Counted from the stretch's first letter, positions 33,146-45,706 are shown. The stretch: DNA of 64,000 nt from Schistosoma haematobium (GCF_000699445.3 NC_067197.1:33773809-33837808); one strand, 5' to 3'. Notes: a model not told the origin generated them from the letters alone. Program-made: numbers and translations.

Positions 33146-34854
33146 CATTCATGATATCAATGTAAATGCAACACTCCACAACCCCATATCGATGATGCTC
33201 ACTCATACATTGATTTATACATCCATTTTGTTTATTAATTAGTAAAATGTCACATATACGAAAAATACTCAGAATTACAACAAATCGTATGCTGCCTGTC
33301 ATGCTGAACATTTAATGCGAAAACATCGTATCTTGCATAACTTGAAACACATTGAAATAAATCAATGTTATACTGAATGAAAATAGCACACCAAAAATAC
33401 AACGAATATTACAGTGAATAACCATCATAGTGAATTAAAATAACCGAAGTAATGTTAACCAAAAATCATAATGCGTCAAAATGTGATTTTTCTGTTTTTT
33501 ATTCCGTCATATCAACTAGTAATACTATTACTAAATTAAATGCTAATTCAACACCCGATTTTTCAACTGAGACTGTTGGTGAATTCAAATACACACTATA
33601 GACATCATCCTTTCAAGTCGATTTACATTTTGAATTTTGTTGATTGCTTTAAATTTCTTTTTTTCTTTACTACTAAATTTCGGACTCTGATAGTTTTAAA
33701 TTGTAGATTTTCAGGCTTCAAACTGTATTTTAAAATAACTAGTAATTTTATGCCTCTTGACTGATTCATACTGCCTGTTTTCTTTGTCATTGTTCAAGTC
33801 AATTAGCTAGAAACTACGATTGTTGAGGGGTTGGAGTTAGTCTGCAGAAAATCCAGGTTTCGTTCTAGTAGACGATCGTCAGTATAGTATGCCTGAAATC
33901 TTGAGGGGTTAAATCTCGCATCACCCAGCTCCACAGTCTGAGTTACCATTGATCTGTTTGGGTCACAAATGACCTTCTGTAGGGACTGAGGTATTCTCAG
34001 ACTATTAAATAATTTCTGTTGACTAAGATTATTGTATCTTTTGGTGCTTCATGAAAGTACATTAAATCTTAATAAACTGAAAGTGCTAACTTATTCTTTT
34101 GCATTCATTGCTGAGTTTCATTTATAAACGATTCAGGAAATTTCACATACATCCTGACAAATAAAACAGACATCAAACTTTTCTACTTTACTGGGTTTTT
34201 TTTCATTCTCATTAAACAGAAAAATAAACCTCTAAATGCGTCGTTTTATACTTTTCACATCCATTTTTCATACTACACAATTCGATTTTTTCACACTGAT
34301 CACACGAAGATGATATTACCAGCAATCAAATTCGTATAGTCAAATAACAGTTTTTAACAGCAATTATATATTTATGTGATAGGTGCTCATTAACACACGA
34401 GTAGTATAATGGTAGATAATATTCGTTACAGACTGATATTATCTAGAAAATCAACAAAGCCACCGAGGGTCGACTAGACGTTTTGTTCAAGCTTCAGACT
34501 CAGGAGACTGTGATAATTCAATTATCCACTTTTCCAACTTCAGTTAATCAGCTATATAAAGAAACAGTTTCATACACGATGAATGGTTCATGATTTGCCA
34601 TTATCTCCACAAGCTAAGAATTTATACATGCATATACAAATGCATGAATGCACACAGTCTCATATTAAGAATGATGGAATTCAGCATAGGAATCAAGTAT
34701 TTTGAACAGTTAAGTCAATTTGTGTTGTTTTTTAGGTTGGGTTCTCTTTCATGTAAATAACTGATTTAAAAAATAGCCTTCAAAGAACATGACAACATTT
34801 GTAAATAGAGACAGTATCGTAAACCTAATTTCACGAGAATATACTGCAAACAGT
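33146..34854. other. AT-rich interval
   Basis: No gene. 33810-34010 (GAGGGGTTGGAGTTAGTCTGC...) is less AT-rich and looks like a decayed repeat I cannot assign. Confidence 0.4.
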
Positions 34855-35117
34855 ACCAATCTATTGATAATACTATGGTGTATGCTACGGATATCGACAG
34901 ATATAAATAGTATGTATCATTGATCAAAAATGTAATATCTGGCAACAGAAGGTTAAGAAGATCAAAGAGAAGAGAACGACAACAGAGAATGATAGGTGTG
35001 GAAATGAAGGAACAATGAATTCTGAGACGACTGACTGAAATTTTACAAATGAAGTATTCACTGTGTGGTTCTCAGATTTTACTAAGACATTTTGTAATGC
35101 TGTATAAAAATTCATTT
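34855..35117 (-). repeat. R3 copy 2, split by RTE-C
   Basis: Minus-strand R3 sequence that continues at 36671-36745 on the far side of RTE-C. The last 14 bases (35104-35117, ATAAAAATTCATTT) are the target-site duplication. Confidence 0.75.
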
Positions 35118-36670
35118 ACTTACTTACGCCTGTTACTCCTAATAGAGCATAGGCCGCCGACCAGCATTCTTCAACTCACTCTGTCCTGGGCCTTCTTTTC
35201 TAATCCCATCCAATTCTTGTTCATTTTTTTCATGTCTGTTTCCATTTCCTGGCGTAATGTGTTCTTTGGTCTTCCTCTTTTCCTTTGGCCTTGAGGATTC
35301 CATGTGAGGGTTTGTCTTGTGACGCAGTTGGGTGCTTTCCTTAATGTGTGTTCAATCCATTTCCAGCGCTTCTTCCTGATTTCTTCCTCCACCGGGATCT
35401 GGTTTGTTCTCTCCGACAGTACGTTGTTGCTAATAGTGTCCGGCCAATGGATCCGAAGTATTTTGCGTAGACAACTGTTAATAAACACCTGTATTTTCTG
35501 GATGATGGCTTTTGTAGTTCTCCAGGTTTCTGCCCCATACAGTAGAACTGTCATGACATTTGTATTGAAAATCCTGACCTTGGTGTTGGTTGAGAGTTGC
35601 TTTGAGTTCCAGATGTTCCTCAGTTGTAAATATGCTGCTCTCGCTTTTCCGATCTGCGCCTTCACATCTGCATCAGATCCACCGTGTTCATCAATGATGC
35701 TGCCCAGATATGTAAAGGTCTTTACATCTTCTAAATCTTCTCCGTCAATTGTGACCGGATGGGTGCATGCTGTGTGGTATCCGAGAATCTTGCTTTTCCC
35801 TTTGTGTATATCGAGACCTACTGCTGCTGAGACTGCTGCTACACTGGTCGTTTTCTCCTGCATTCGTTGTTGCGATTGCGATAGGAGAGCCAGATTATCT
35901 GCGAAGTCTAGATCGTCTAGCTGCATCCTGGATGTCCACTGTATCCCGTGTTTCCCTTCAGATGTTGACGTCTTCATGATCCAGTCGATCACCAGGAGAA
36001 AGAGAAAAGGTGAAAGTAAGCAACCTTGCCTGAGACTGGTCTTTATTTCGAACGACTTTGTCAACTGTCCTCCATGCACGATTTTGCAGTTTAATCCATC
36101 ATATGAATTCTGTATGATATTGACTATCATCTGAGGCACGCCATGGTGTCGAAGAAGCTTCCATAGTGTTGTCCTATTCACATTATCAAATGCTTTCTCG
36201 TAGTCAATGAAGTTGATGTAGAGTGATGAATTCCATTCAATTAATTATTCCACAATGATCCGTAGAGTTGTGATTTGGTCTGTACACGATCTATCCTTAC
36301 GGAATCCTGCCTGTTGGTCTCGAAGTTGGGCGTCTACGCAGTCCTTCATCCTGTTTAACAATACATTGTTGAAGATTTATCCAGGTATTGAGAGAAGAGT
36401 GATGCCCCTGTAGTTATCACACTTGCTGAGATCGCCTTTCTTCGGTATTTTGACCAGAAGTCCTTCTTTCCAGTCTGTTGGTACTTGTTCCTTATCCCAA
36501 ATCTTATTGAAGAGAATGTGGAGTATCCTTGCACTTGCCACTACGTCTGCTTTTAGTGCCGCTGCTGGAATGTTGTCTAGTCCTGCTGCTTTGCCACTCT
36601 CAATTTGTCTGATGGACATGCTGATTTCTTCAATTGTTGTTGGGCCAACATCGATTGGGAGGTCCGTAAG
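35118..36670 (-). mobile_element. RTE-C: 5'-truncated RTE LINE with 14-bp target duplication
   Basis: 1,553 bp, flanked on both sides by ATAAAAATTCATTT (35104-35117 and 36671-36684), inserted in R3. The coding strand ends in a short (GTAA)n tail. It carries RT and the pol C terminus and starts within the pre-RT linker. Divergence from RTE-A/B is substantial at the protein level (for example [13 protein letters not shown] for [13 protein letters not shown]), so it is another subfamily. Confidence 0.9.
35171..36670 (-). pseudogene. RTE-C reverse transcriptase and C-terminal region
   Basis: Upstream piece (36660-36377): DVGPTTIEEISMSIRQIESG, KAAGLDNIPAAALKAD, LVKIPKKGDLSKCDNYRGIT. Then about 200 bases with stops ([15 protein letters not shown] region, including the catalytic Asp) and the piece 36181-35171: [35 protein letters not shown] (FADN in place of FADD, one catalytic Asp lost), [40 protein letters not shown] and [16 protein letters not shown]. 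It reverse-transcribes element RNA at the nick site when intact; this copy cannot. Confidence 0.85.
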
Positions 36671-36745
36671 ATAAAAATTCATTTGGCTATCCCCATTTAT
36701 ATTTTCATTCACTTCAATAATAAATATTGAAACAAACATTCCAGT
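36671..36745 (-). repeat. R3 copy 2, right part with target duplication
   Basis: 36671-36684 is the second copy of ATAAAAATTCATTT; the rest (CTATCCCCATTT...TTCATTCACTTCAATA) continues R3, as at 58150-58185. Confidence 0.75.
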
Positions 36746-37429
36746 AAGGGAAATGTAACTATATGTATGGTAACGTGTTTTTTTGACAGGTTGTTTCCTT
36801 ATAAAATTATTCCTTTACTCAATAACTTAACACATAACCCGTTGTAATTTAGATCATTAAAATTTAAGTTCAAGCATAAGTAAAAACATGAGGAAAGAAA
36901 TTGAACCTGACCTATGTGAGAATTCTCTAAAATAAAAAGATAAATTTATTATGTTTTCATTAACCAATAAACTCATGATATATATTTATCCGCTTTATTC
37001 ATATCTTAATACAATATATTCACGTATATATTCACTGCTTTTTTCCTGCTTTTATATACTGGCCCACTGATGACTGTTAAAGTACATTATGGATAGATAT
37101 GTCGATTTCTATTTTGTTAATTGCAAGTAATACCATTGGTTATTCCAATACTCCTATATAATTGCTATTTCATGTTCAGTAACTTCATACTGTATTGTAT
37201 TGTATTTTATTGTATTGCAAATTAGATTATTATTCAATTCAATAGATTGAACCAACGGTTTTTAAGATGATGGCATAGGTTGAAACAGAATTATGAAATT
37301 TCTCTAAATTAAATATAAGTTAATGATCATTATATCATTGAACGTTGCGTTATCTAAATGTAAATTTAAGTGGTGTCATCACTGAAAGTTGAAAGTATGT
37401 TTAACCACTTTTCGGTGTCAATGTTTAGC
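36746..37429. other. AT-rich interval
   Basis: Nothing recognised. Confidence 0.4.
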
Positions 37430-37662
37430 ATGGCAAGCCCTCACATGGAATCCTCAAGGCCAAAGAAGAAGAGAAAGACCAAAGAACACATTACGCTGAG
37501 AAATGGAGACAGACATGAGAAGAATGAACAACAATGGGACAAAATTCGAAGGAAAGGTTCAGGACAGCGTGAGTTGGAGAATGTTGAACGGCGGCCTATG
37601 CTCCATTGGGGTTAACAGGCGTAAGTAAGTAAGTAAATAAATAAATAAGTAAGTAAGTAAGT
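37430..37662 (+). repeat. RTE-D: 3' end fragment of RTE with GTAA/ATAA tail
   Basis: Plus-strand fragment of the pol C terminus ([21 protein letters not shown], close to [20 protein letters not shown] in RTE-C) through GGCCTATGCTCC, ending in the tail (GTAA)n(ATAA)n(GTAA)n at 37621-37662. About 230 bp, strongly 5'-truncated. Confidence 0.8.
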
Positions 37663-38395
37663 AATTATGGTGTACAATACATATAATTTAGTTCTAGGGA
37701 TTAATAATGAATAATAATCTAACACTGAATGGTTAAACAATTTTAGTATGCTTGGATATAAGATGTCATATACAGTTAGACAGTTTTAATACCTTATTCT
37801 TAGCAACATTCAACTAGCGAGTACTTATTTAGTAAGCTAAAGTTTAGTTTCTGTAACACAATTACATTATTACCTAATACGGTTCAATCAGAAAAAAATA
37901 TGTTTGATCGTGATAGCATTCCAATACTCACATTTCCGTCAATCATTATCAACTCACATTTCATCACGACAAAATTCATATCACTGCTAAAAATACATTT
38001 ATTAAAATATTCTAGTGGTCATGATTAGGTAATTATTAAAAAAAGTGGAACAATACATTGGATACTTACTTTGAGATCATGGATTGCTGTTGAAAACTAA
38101 AATTCAAAACACTTGACGACTTTTGTCAGAGAATTTTTCTAATGAAATGAAATGTTTTTTTCATTCATTGGATTGGTAAGAATTTTTTCCGATTTTTTAA
38201 TGTAAACAACAAACTTTACAGTTCAGTTTGTCTGGTAAATCAAAGCCATGTGAATAAACTTTCCGATCAGTTTGCTTTAACATTAACTTCTAGATCAATA
38301 ACAAGTTTTATTTGTTTTCTAAGTAATTACTGAAAACATCTACTTGAATGCCAACTCTGTCTGAATTATAAGCAAAGATGGATGGGGGATGAAAA
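37663..38395. other. AT-rich interval
   Basis: Nothing recognised. Confidence 0.4.
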
Positions 38396-38396
38396 T

Positions 38397-38455
38397 GGAA
38401 TCCAGGATGCGCGTTTCGTCCTAGTTGGGACTCGTCAGTTGGATGTACCTGCATC
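38397..38455 (-). ncRNA. Sm-alpha type hammerhead ribozyme, core intact
   Basis: Minus strand: GUACAUCCAA, core CUGACGA, stem II GUCC-CAACUA-GGAC, GAA, stem III ACGC/GCAU, cleavage triplet AUC, then CUGGAUUCC. This is the classical Schistosoma satellite hammerhead (CUGAUGAGUCC...GGACGAAACGC) with N7 = C. Stem I UCCAA/CUGGA has one A-C mismatch. The SINE continues on the minus strand toward lower coordinates (ATTCCATTTTCATCC...GCTTATAATTC) and has a decayed B-box near 38465-38480. Confidence 0.8.
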
Positions 38456-38855
38456 TCAGAATTGATGTTCACTCCGAATTACCTCACATTAATAAATTAG
38501 TATGATTTCAGTGAAATTCAGAAATCTCCACAACCCCATACATCCTAAATAAATATAATGATTTCAAGGAAAAGTCATTAAGTACAAATAAATAAAATCA
38601 GTGTAACTCTGGAAAATTTGAAATTCTCCTTCATTTTTCATTTGTTTCAATGCAATTTATCTTGACAGTCAATTTGCCGGAGGACTTTTGAAAATTGAGT
38701 CTTACCTACTTACCGTACCTCAAATATAAAAGAATGTAGGAAATCGATATAATATCGGATGAGACTTCACAAAAGTAATTACTTTCAATCCAGTGAAATT
38801 TGATTAGGATATCTATGTGAAGTTTTAAACATTGTAGCACTACATGTAAAAACCT

Positions 38856-39180
38856 GAATCCATCTAAGTTAGATCAACATTGAAAACCTGGAAGTACTAG
38901 ACGGCCTTTCTTTCTTAGTATGAGACTACTCGGCACTGGGTATCTACAACCCCACACATGGGAATCAAACCCAGGACCTTCAGTCTCGCATTCAAGTGAT
39001 TGGCCTTTGGACCACTGAGCTTGAATCCAGATGTGTTAATGTCTAACGTCAGTCAGTTGACGACATTGTGCGATCATCTTTCATTGTCTTCAGTCGACAA
39101 CTTCCTCATACCCAACACGAGTTAAGTCTACGTATCACGGTTTTTCACTTCAATCAAATTCAACAATATCCACAGCCTTA
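38856..39180 (-). repeat. SINE copy S5, decayed
   Basis: Minus-strand copy with tail, hammerhead remnant (38890-38940, core lost), tRNA-like segment with B-box GGTTTGATTCCC (near 38970-38960), A-box near 39020 and head to about 39180. Strongly diverged. Confidence 0.7.
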
Positions 39181-39837
39181 TACTTACAAATTTTGCTTTA
39201 GTTATCTGTATGTTAAAACGTCCGAAATATAGTTCACAGCCACAACATATTAAGGTAATTTGAATAGAAAAAGCAGTCAATAATGAATCAGTCACATTAC
39301 TTTATTCATAAACTTCTATTGTAATCATTGATGTGTGAATTATAGTGCATACAGAAATTGAATTTAGAAAATTGATAGAATTATCTACTCATTATAAATT
39401 CCTTGAAATGACGATTATAGTGAAAATGAATCTCATACCGACAGAGATGAGTACGTATACTCAAAATATAAACAAGACATCAAATATTGAATTTCACCTC
39501 TTTGGAAATGAACACTGAATAAAAATAATTCCATTTTTCTTCATTATCAATTTAACAGTAACAATAATGTAAGTATCTATGGTCCATGTTAATTTTTTTC
39601 AAATCTTAGTAAATGATCACAAGTGAATTATCGTGGAAGTTTCAAATGCGGTAAATTGATGAGTGAATTGAAATCCTACATAATTTATCATATTCATAGT
39701 AGAACTAGAATGAAATTATATTTCCAATGATTGTCGCTTCAATCACTGAGTATATTTTCATTTCAATAAATCCAACTGTGGGTAAATCAGAACATTTTTT
39801 GTAAGTAATATAATAGGAATCATTTTTTGATTGAAAT
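39181..39837. other. AT-rich interval
   Basis: Nothing recognised. Confidence 0.4.
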
Positions 39838-40480
39838 AGATTTACACAGAAGGGGTTTGAATTTTCGTATGGCTAAGGCTTCAATAAACCTTAGTATACA
39901 CCCTTTTACACTTTTGTACAACACAACAAAAGTCGAGTTAAGATCAATCTTATGTGTTTGGCAATACAGGATGATGGATGTTTATCCTCTATTCTTATTG
40001 GGTCACTTGATTCTATTTATTTAGATACATGTTCACATACCCTAACTTTGAGATCACGATTACTCCTCCCTATGTATGTGTGACCACATACATTTAAATT
40101 GGTAAACACAGTGAGATGTGACACAATTGTTTTCTTGTCTTATAAGTTTTCGATGAAACATGAACCTCGTTGCTTCCTTGATAATGACCGCTGCACAGTA
40201 TGTCTTGTTAATGACTGATTTAAGCCTTTGTTTCAATAAAAGGCTATTTGAATCACCTCTGAATGGTAAGGTGATGTAGACAGGCTTTTTTCTGCCAAGG
40301 CTACAGTAGGTCTCACTGTACCATGGACTATCCATCTGTTTATGAATTTCAGAGGATAGCCATTTTCTATTAATGTTTTATTTAGCAACGTAACATTATC
40401 ATCAATGACGTCATTTGTACATATGCGATCAAGCCTGTTAAATATGCACCTTATAAAACCCCGTTTTTATTGCACGGGGC
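39838..40480 (-). pseudogene. Penelope-like element, C-terminal remnant
   Basis: Minus-strand translation gives the end of RT (RGFIRCIFNRLDRICTND, LLNKTLIENGYPLKFINRWI), then PVYITLPFRGDSNSLLLKQRL, NCVTSHCVYQFKC and, after a stop at 40060, RDLKVRVCEHVSK, HPSSCIAKHIRLI and ILRFIEALAIRKFKPLLC. The order (LPF.G...L..RL, CVYQFKC, then R...EH...I..H, EA..I) is that of the C terminus and GIY-YIG endonuclease of Penelope-like elements. Stops and the loss of the GIY-YIG loop after CVYQFKC mark a dead copy. Confidence 0.75.
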
Positions 40481-40540
40481 AATAACTATGGTTACTAAGG
40501 TATTGACGTATCCACGTTGGTTTTGTAAAAATGAAGCATC

Positions 40541-40625
40541 TTCCAGTCTACTTAGAGGTATATCTACGAAAATTCAAACCCCCTATGTGTACTCATAAAC
40601 AGTTTGCACTCACCTTAAACCTACC
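40541..40625 (+). repeat. Inverted piece of the same element's 3' end
   Basis: ACGAAAATTCAAACCCC followed by TATGTGTACTC repeats, in plus orientation, the ACGAAAATTCAAACCCC that encodes RKFKP near 39852-39870 on the minus strand. Such inverted end copies are usual for Penelope-like elements. Downstream (40626-41200) is probably its 3' UTR. Confidence 0.6.
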
Positions 40626-42368
40626 CTGGTAATATGAGCTTATTATTCAGAGTGATGAGGGTTCAAATGGTTTTCATATTATTTCTTTATTATCCTTGTC
40701 TCCTCTTACCCTTCATTTCTAGTCTAGTTGACCTTTTATTTTTATATATAAATGTTCTTAATAATTCTATTACGTGTGATCAGATTGTTATAAATTGTAT
40801 TGCGTTAATACATAACATAGTTCTGGTAATCCTCGTCTTATTACACAATAGAAATTTATCAAAGGGACTAATTGCTTCAAAGTATATTTACCCTACATAT
40901 TTTTTTGCTCGTTGGTATTTGCGGATCCTGTAGTGTGCATCCGTTATCATTAGGTGTGCCATTTTTCTTCCACTTTGCTTAGCTATTTCCCATACCAATG
41001 GGCAGTTGATTGGAGGTCTATATCTTACACTTGTTAGTAGAACATGCTGGGGAAGATACTCGTGCAGAAAACACAGTTGTTCTCGAGTGGAAGCCTGCAT
41101 TTTGGCGAAATTCTCCCATTTTCGAACAACGAGAAGCGCATTACGCTCATATGAGCGTAATACCCCACAGATCTATTCAGTTTCGTATTAGAATTTTATA
41201 CTGAAAGTGGTCATATTAAAACAATATTTTTGTGGTATTCCATAGGTTTGTACACTAAAATTTTGACAAAATTCTCCTGAACGAATCATGAGTTTTCATT
41301 CTGAGATAAATTTTTAGACAGTTTCCTCACTTTAAACTGAAACAGTTGTCAGGATTGGGTTGCTGTACTTAGTTTCCTACCTCCAATAAGGGAGATAGGT
41401 GTATGATTTCAGTTCATAAAATTTTGCTTAAGTCATTTACTCGAATTAATATTAGTTAGAATTTTGTTCATTTAACACAATTGAGGGTGATATCTCTATT
41501 GCTCTAGACTGTTTAAATGCACGCAGTTATGAACATGATGACAAAGCGCGGTTTGTTACAAGTTTGAACTTCACACTTATAGTATAGCTATAGTGTTGGT
41601 TGGAAAATTGTTCACCAGCTTCTACTTACATGCAAAGCATTTAAATATGCGAGTAGAAACTAGGAGTCTGGAAATATTCCAATCCAATTCAAAAATATTA
41701 AGTAAACACGGGATGTGGGACCGATGACCTCCGCACTACTAAGAGATGCTTTTACGTTCAGCAATTGAGGTGAATAGAAGCTCACTACAATCTACCGAAA
41801 AAAGAATTATTGCGGACAAAAATGACTCATTTTCACCTTAAATCACCAATCATCTGATTGTTTTATACCAACCACGTTCAAGAAAGCGTAAACAATTTCA
41901 ACCTTTATCCACTGAGTTCAATAAGTTTCTCTCAGTTGGAAACACTAAAACCATGATATGTACTTAAAACATTTGTACTATACTTTACGTTTTCCATTTC
42001 CATGTAATAATGACAATAAAATTTCAAGTGTGTAAAGTCAGAGACCATATATTTGGGAAACATAAACAAACATATAATATATTAGGTTTATACAGGTTGA
42101 TTTTTGCACAAAGCTAAACAAACAAAGCTTATGAACATAACATTACATAGCTGATCATAAGAAAGTGAATATTCCATTTAAATGAAATAAAAAGGTTTTG
42201 ACATAGTAGTTGAGCAATAAGCAACACTGACAAAGAGAAAAGACACTGAACTACTGAGTAGAATGGCAGTGATCATCAAATCACTTGAAAGTTATAATTA
42301 TTTCGATAGTTCTTCTTAAGAGAGTGAAACTCAAACAAATTCTCAATAGTTAAAGCAGCATATTCATA
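40626..42368. other. Interval downstream of the receptor gene
   Basis: Includes open frames 40634-40933 and 41010-41204 without known domains; they probably lie in Penelope-like 3' sequence. The rest (41200-42368) would contain the receptor gene's 3' UTR; I could not place its polyadenylation signal. Confidence 0.4.
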
Positions 42369-44995
42369 TCATCCTATTGTGGAATCAGATGTAGATACAA
42401 CCTTCGTATTCACTCGACTTGATGATGATGCACTTTTGGACTCATTTTCTCCTGATCTTGAACGCCTACTAATCAATACGCTAGACCAATTTGGAAATAA
42501 CTTTGTTTTTGTGGAGTTCATCAAAGAAACGAACCCCAAGGCTGCACCTTGCCCACTACTAACCAGAGCTGCAACACGACTCAGAATGGTTTGCTGAGGT
42601 AGGAGACTTGCAAGCAGCTGGAATATCCATACAGCACCCAGAGTGATTGATAAATGCAAGCAAATCTTGGCTACATTGCGATTACTTTTATTAGGTAGCT
42701 GAGTAGTTTTTGAGTCCATACTGGCCACTGATTCGTCTTTGATTGGTTCCAGTGTTTTTTTATGGTCTAACAACCAAATATACATGCCAACCATTAGTAG
42801 TATGATAGAATTCATTGCCAATAATGCTGTAGTAGGTACCAAAAACCACAGAATGAAAGCCGCATGCACTGTGAACCATGGTCGCTTTCGATATTTCATT
42901 AAACAAAAACCTGGATTGAAGTTTGACATTAGACTTGAAGTTTCAGAACAATTGATTCCCTGTTCCCTGCTAACGTAAGTTACATCATGTGTGTAATTGT
43001 CACTGTTCGTCTCTGGCTGACATGAATCTGGTTGGTAAACTTGATTAAGAACAAGTGCGGGTATCACAAAAAGTAATGGTAAGGTGATTGCAAATACCGT
43101 TGAAAATATGGTACGCTTATGAATAGTGGTCGACTGGTCTCTTAGATTCTTTCGAATCACCATACTCTAGAAACAAAAAAAAGTAGAATAAACTTCAACA
43201 CAAAGTATAATAAATGACAATAAGGTTCAACAACTATCAAACAACAAATACTTTTCAATCATTCATATACGTATGTTCAGTAGTTAATTTTATATGTATA
43301 TTCATGATAGAATTTTCAATTCTACTAATCATGTATTAGTCCATTTTATACTTTCAGTATGAATCCCTTATTAAAAAATGATATCACTCTCTGTTGACCA
43401 TATGATTCGTTGTGAAGTATATTAGTGTTAATGATAATGTAGTCTGTCTTATTAAAATTTACTATTATAATTGTTCATGCTAAGTACTACTTAAAAAAAC
43501 GTGAGAGCGGAAGTGAAACAACTTTTACATAAAAAAGTGTTTCAATCCTATGCCGAACTGAAAGCCAAAAACTATATCTAAGTAATGTAAATTATCTGTT
43601 TTAACTATCCAACATCAAATAGAACGGCAACAAAAAAGAAATATCGCATCATAGACTTACTTTTATGGTGTCTGAGTTTTTCTTCTTCAGCGAATCTTCA
43701 TCTGTACTTTGACGCGTTATTTTAAACTTTATGTATGCTAAGCACACTTGACATGTGTGAATTCCTCCAAAGGTGTTAATCAAACTCAAACCAAGTGTTA
43801 ACATCCATGCAAAAGTTGCAAGGAAAAAGTAGTGCAATAAAACTGCAACTGTAAGACAACATCCACTACCCGAATTGTCTCTTTGGTTAATTAGCAATGG
43901 CAATGTTAAATAGACCAACAACAAACCAAGCATAGAAGTTGCTAGCCCCATCAACAACTGATTAGAAACTCGACGTCGAAACTCTCGCGTCTTCCCATAT
44001 ACAATTAGTAGCAAGCATAGACTGAATGCAGATAGAATACACACTAGTAACTGGAGTATATCTAAAACAGATTCAATTGTACGAAGAGTTTTACTCCCCT
44101 TCATCAAATCATGATTGCTAAAACCATCGAATTCAATGTAGTTTTGTGGCAACACTAAGAATTCATGCCATTTAAACTCACTCAAACTGAACACTTCTTG
44201 TGTACTTTGTGGCTTGAGAAATCTTTTCTTTCCACATGGACGTCTCCAACTCCGTGGCAGCATTGAATTGGCAACACATAATCTGTCGGTATCATGAAAT
44301 GTTCGACAGTGCACAAATACATTGAATAAATCGAGACGTTGTAATAAAACAGATCCCGTCGGTTCTTCATCTGTAACAGTTGAAGTTAACTCATCATGGC
44401 AAATGGCACAATCCAAATTAGCATGAACTCGTCCGTTGACTTTAGAAACAACTGGTGCCATTAGTCGAACATCTTCAGTTCGTATACGAAATGTTAGAAA
44501 AGCTAAATCCAGCGAAATAAAATGTCTGTTTTTAGCACTAATATTCGATGTGTGCTTTAGTGAAGCGTCATCAAACTTGATGACCAAATCTCTTGATTTA
44601 CTGCAACGGTTCGCAATCTCACTTGGTGTGCCTAGTGGACAATGTGCAATAGCTTCAAACCAACTACCATGTTTCTCTAGATCAGCAACATCCGAAAATG
44701 TTCTAGCTGAGTGAACACAGTCAGACTTAGGTATTGTCGAAAAATCTACTGGTTTGGTATCTTGACGAAAATTCTTAAAATCTACACAACAGTCAGAATT
44801 AATTACACACATTTCATCACAAAAGCAATCACCAATTGGAGATTTACAACTTTGAGGACTAGGTGTGATAGATTGTGATTTAAATTCACTGACTGTTGAA
44901 TCATCGCCATTTAAATTATCAAACCATGACAGTGATAATAATAAGTATATTATTAATTGAAACTGAAAAGTATATGACGAAAATCGTTTTATCAT
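42369..44995 (-). CDS. Adhesion/class B-like GPCR with somatomedin-B-like domain
   Basis: Two exons: 44995-43661 (445 codons) and 43166-42369 (265 codons plus TGA), joined in phase 0 across a 494-bp intron; 710 residues. Signal peptide 1-30. Residues 47-93 hold a cysteine-rich somatomedin-B-like module (CFCDEMCVINSDCCVDF). The extracellular part (to about 305) has a further Cys set and N-glycosylation sites, but I see no GPS cleavage motif. Seven hydrophobic segments follow: about 310-334, 345-370, 380-408, 464-488, 546-578, 612-634, 637-662. TM3 HYFFLATFAWMLTLG, TM6 TLGAVWIFQLLA and TM7 SSGQGAALGFVSLMN match class B2/Methuselah-like receptors. Ser/Arg-rich cytoplasmic tail. Ligand unknown. 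It would sit in the plasma membrane and couple to G proteins. ATG 44995 is the first in the frame and starts the signal peptide. Confidence 0.85.
43167..43660 (-). other. Intron of the receptor gene
   Basis: Donor AAAA|GTAAGT at 43660 and acceptor TTTTTTTTGTTTCTAG| ending at 43167 on the minus strand, both strong. Without splicing the first exon frame ends three codons later (KVSL stop). The intron falls in the loop between TM3 and TM4. Confidence 0.85.
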
Positions 44996-45706
44996 TAAAA
45001 GTCCAGTTAGAATATTTCAATTATATTGGTTTCATTTATGAATAAGCAACTAATCAAAAATGTGTTTTTTTTATCTGTTCATATAATTACAACAATATAT
45101 GTTATGAAACTGATATGTTCAAATGAATAAACTAGTGAATATAAAGTACGTCAACACGATCTTTCTCAGAAGATGAACAATTCATTTTATTCATTTAAAT
45201 AGTTGATAATATTTATGTTTTTATAGATTTTTTACATGGGAAATTAATATGATTGGATGATGAAAAACAAATATTTGATTGGTTAATTGCCAACCATGAT
45301 AAAACATAACTTAGTTAAATTATGTTTATTTGTGCTTCAAGTGATGTATTTATTTGAAATGTTGGAAGAGGTCACCTTGGTTATTAATCGGTACAAACTG
45401 TATCAACTTTGATACAGTGAATATTAGAATTTTAGAATAATTGCTAAATTATAATCTATGATATCCGAATACACTATTGCCGCTATAAACAATATATATT
45501 CAATACCGTTCATTTCGACAATATTATCATGAATAGTGTCTTCCCAGAAAAGTGTGCATATTATAAGTAAGTAATGTTCGAAAAGTGAACTTTTAAGTTA
45601 CCCAAAGTACAACAGTAAATTTTGACAAGAATCATTCAGTAACTCTATGGATTTAAGACTTGAAATGAAAATTAATATATTTACTATAAATGTATCTATC
45701 AGTATG
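44996..45706. other. Upstream region of the receptor gene
   Basis: AT-rich, presumed 5' UTR and promoter on the minus strand. I cannot single out a TATA box or transcription start. Confidence 0.4.

Noticed and set aside
35304..36134. A 276-codon plus-strand frame
   Set aside because: Exact antisense shadow of the RTE-C reverse transcriptase; the same applies to plus frames at 27164-27679 and minus frames at 62626-63114.
40634..40933. Hydrophobic 99-codon frame
   Set aside because: T-rich sequence downstream of the Penelope-like end; hydrophobicity comes from composition.
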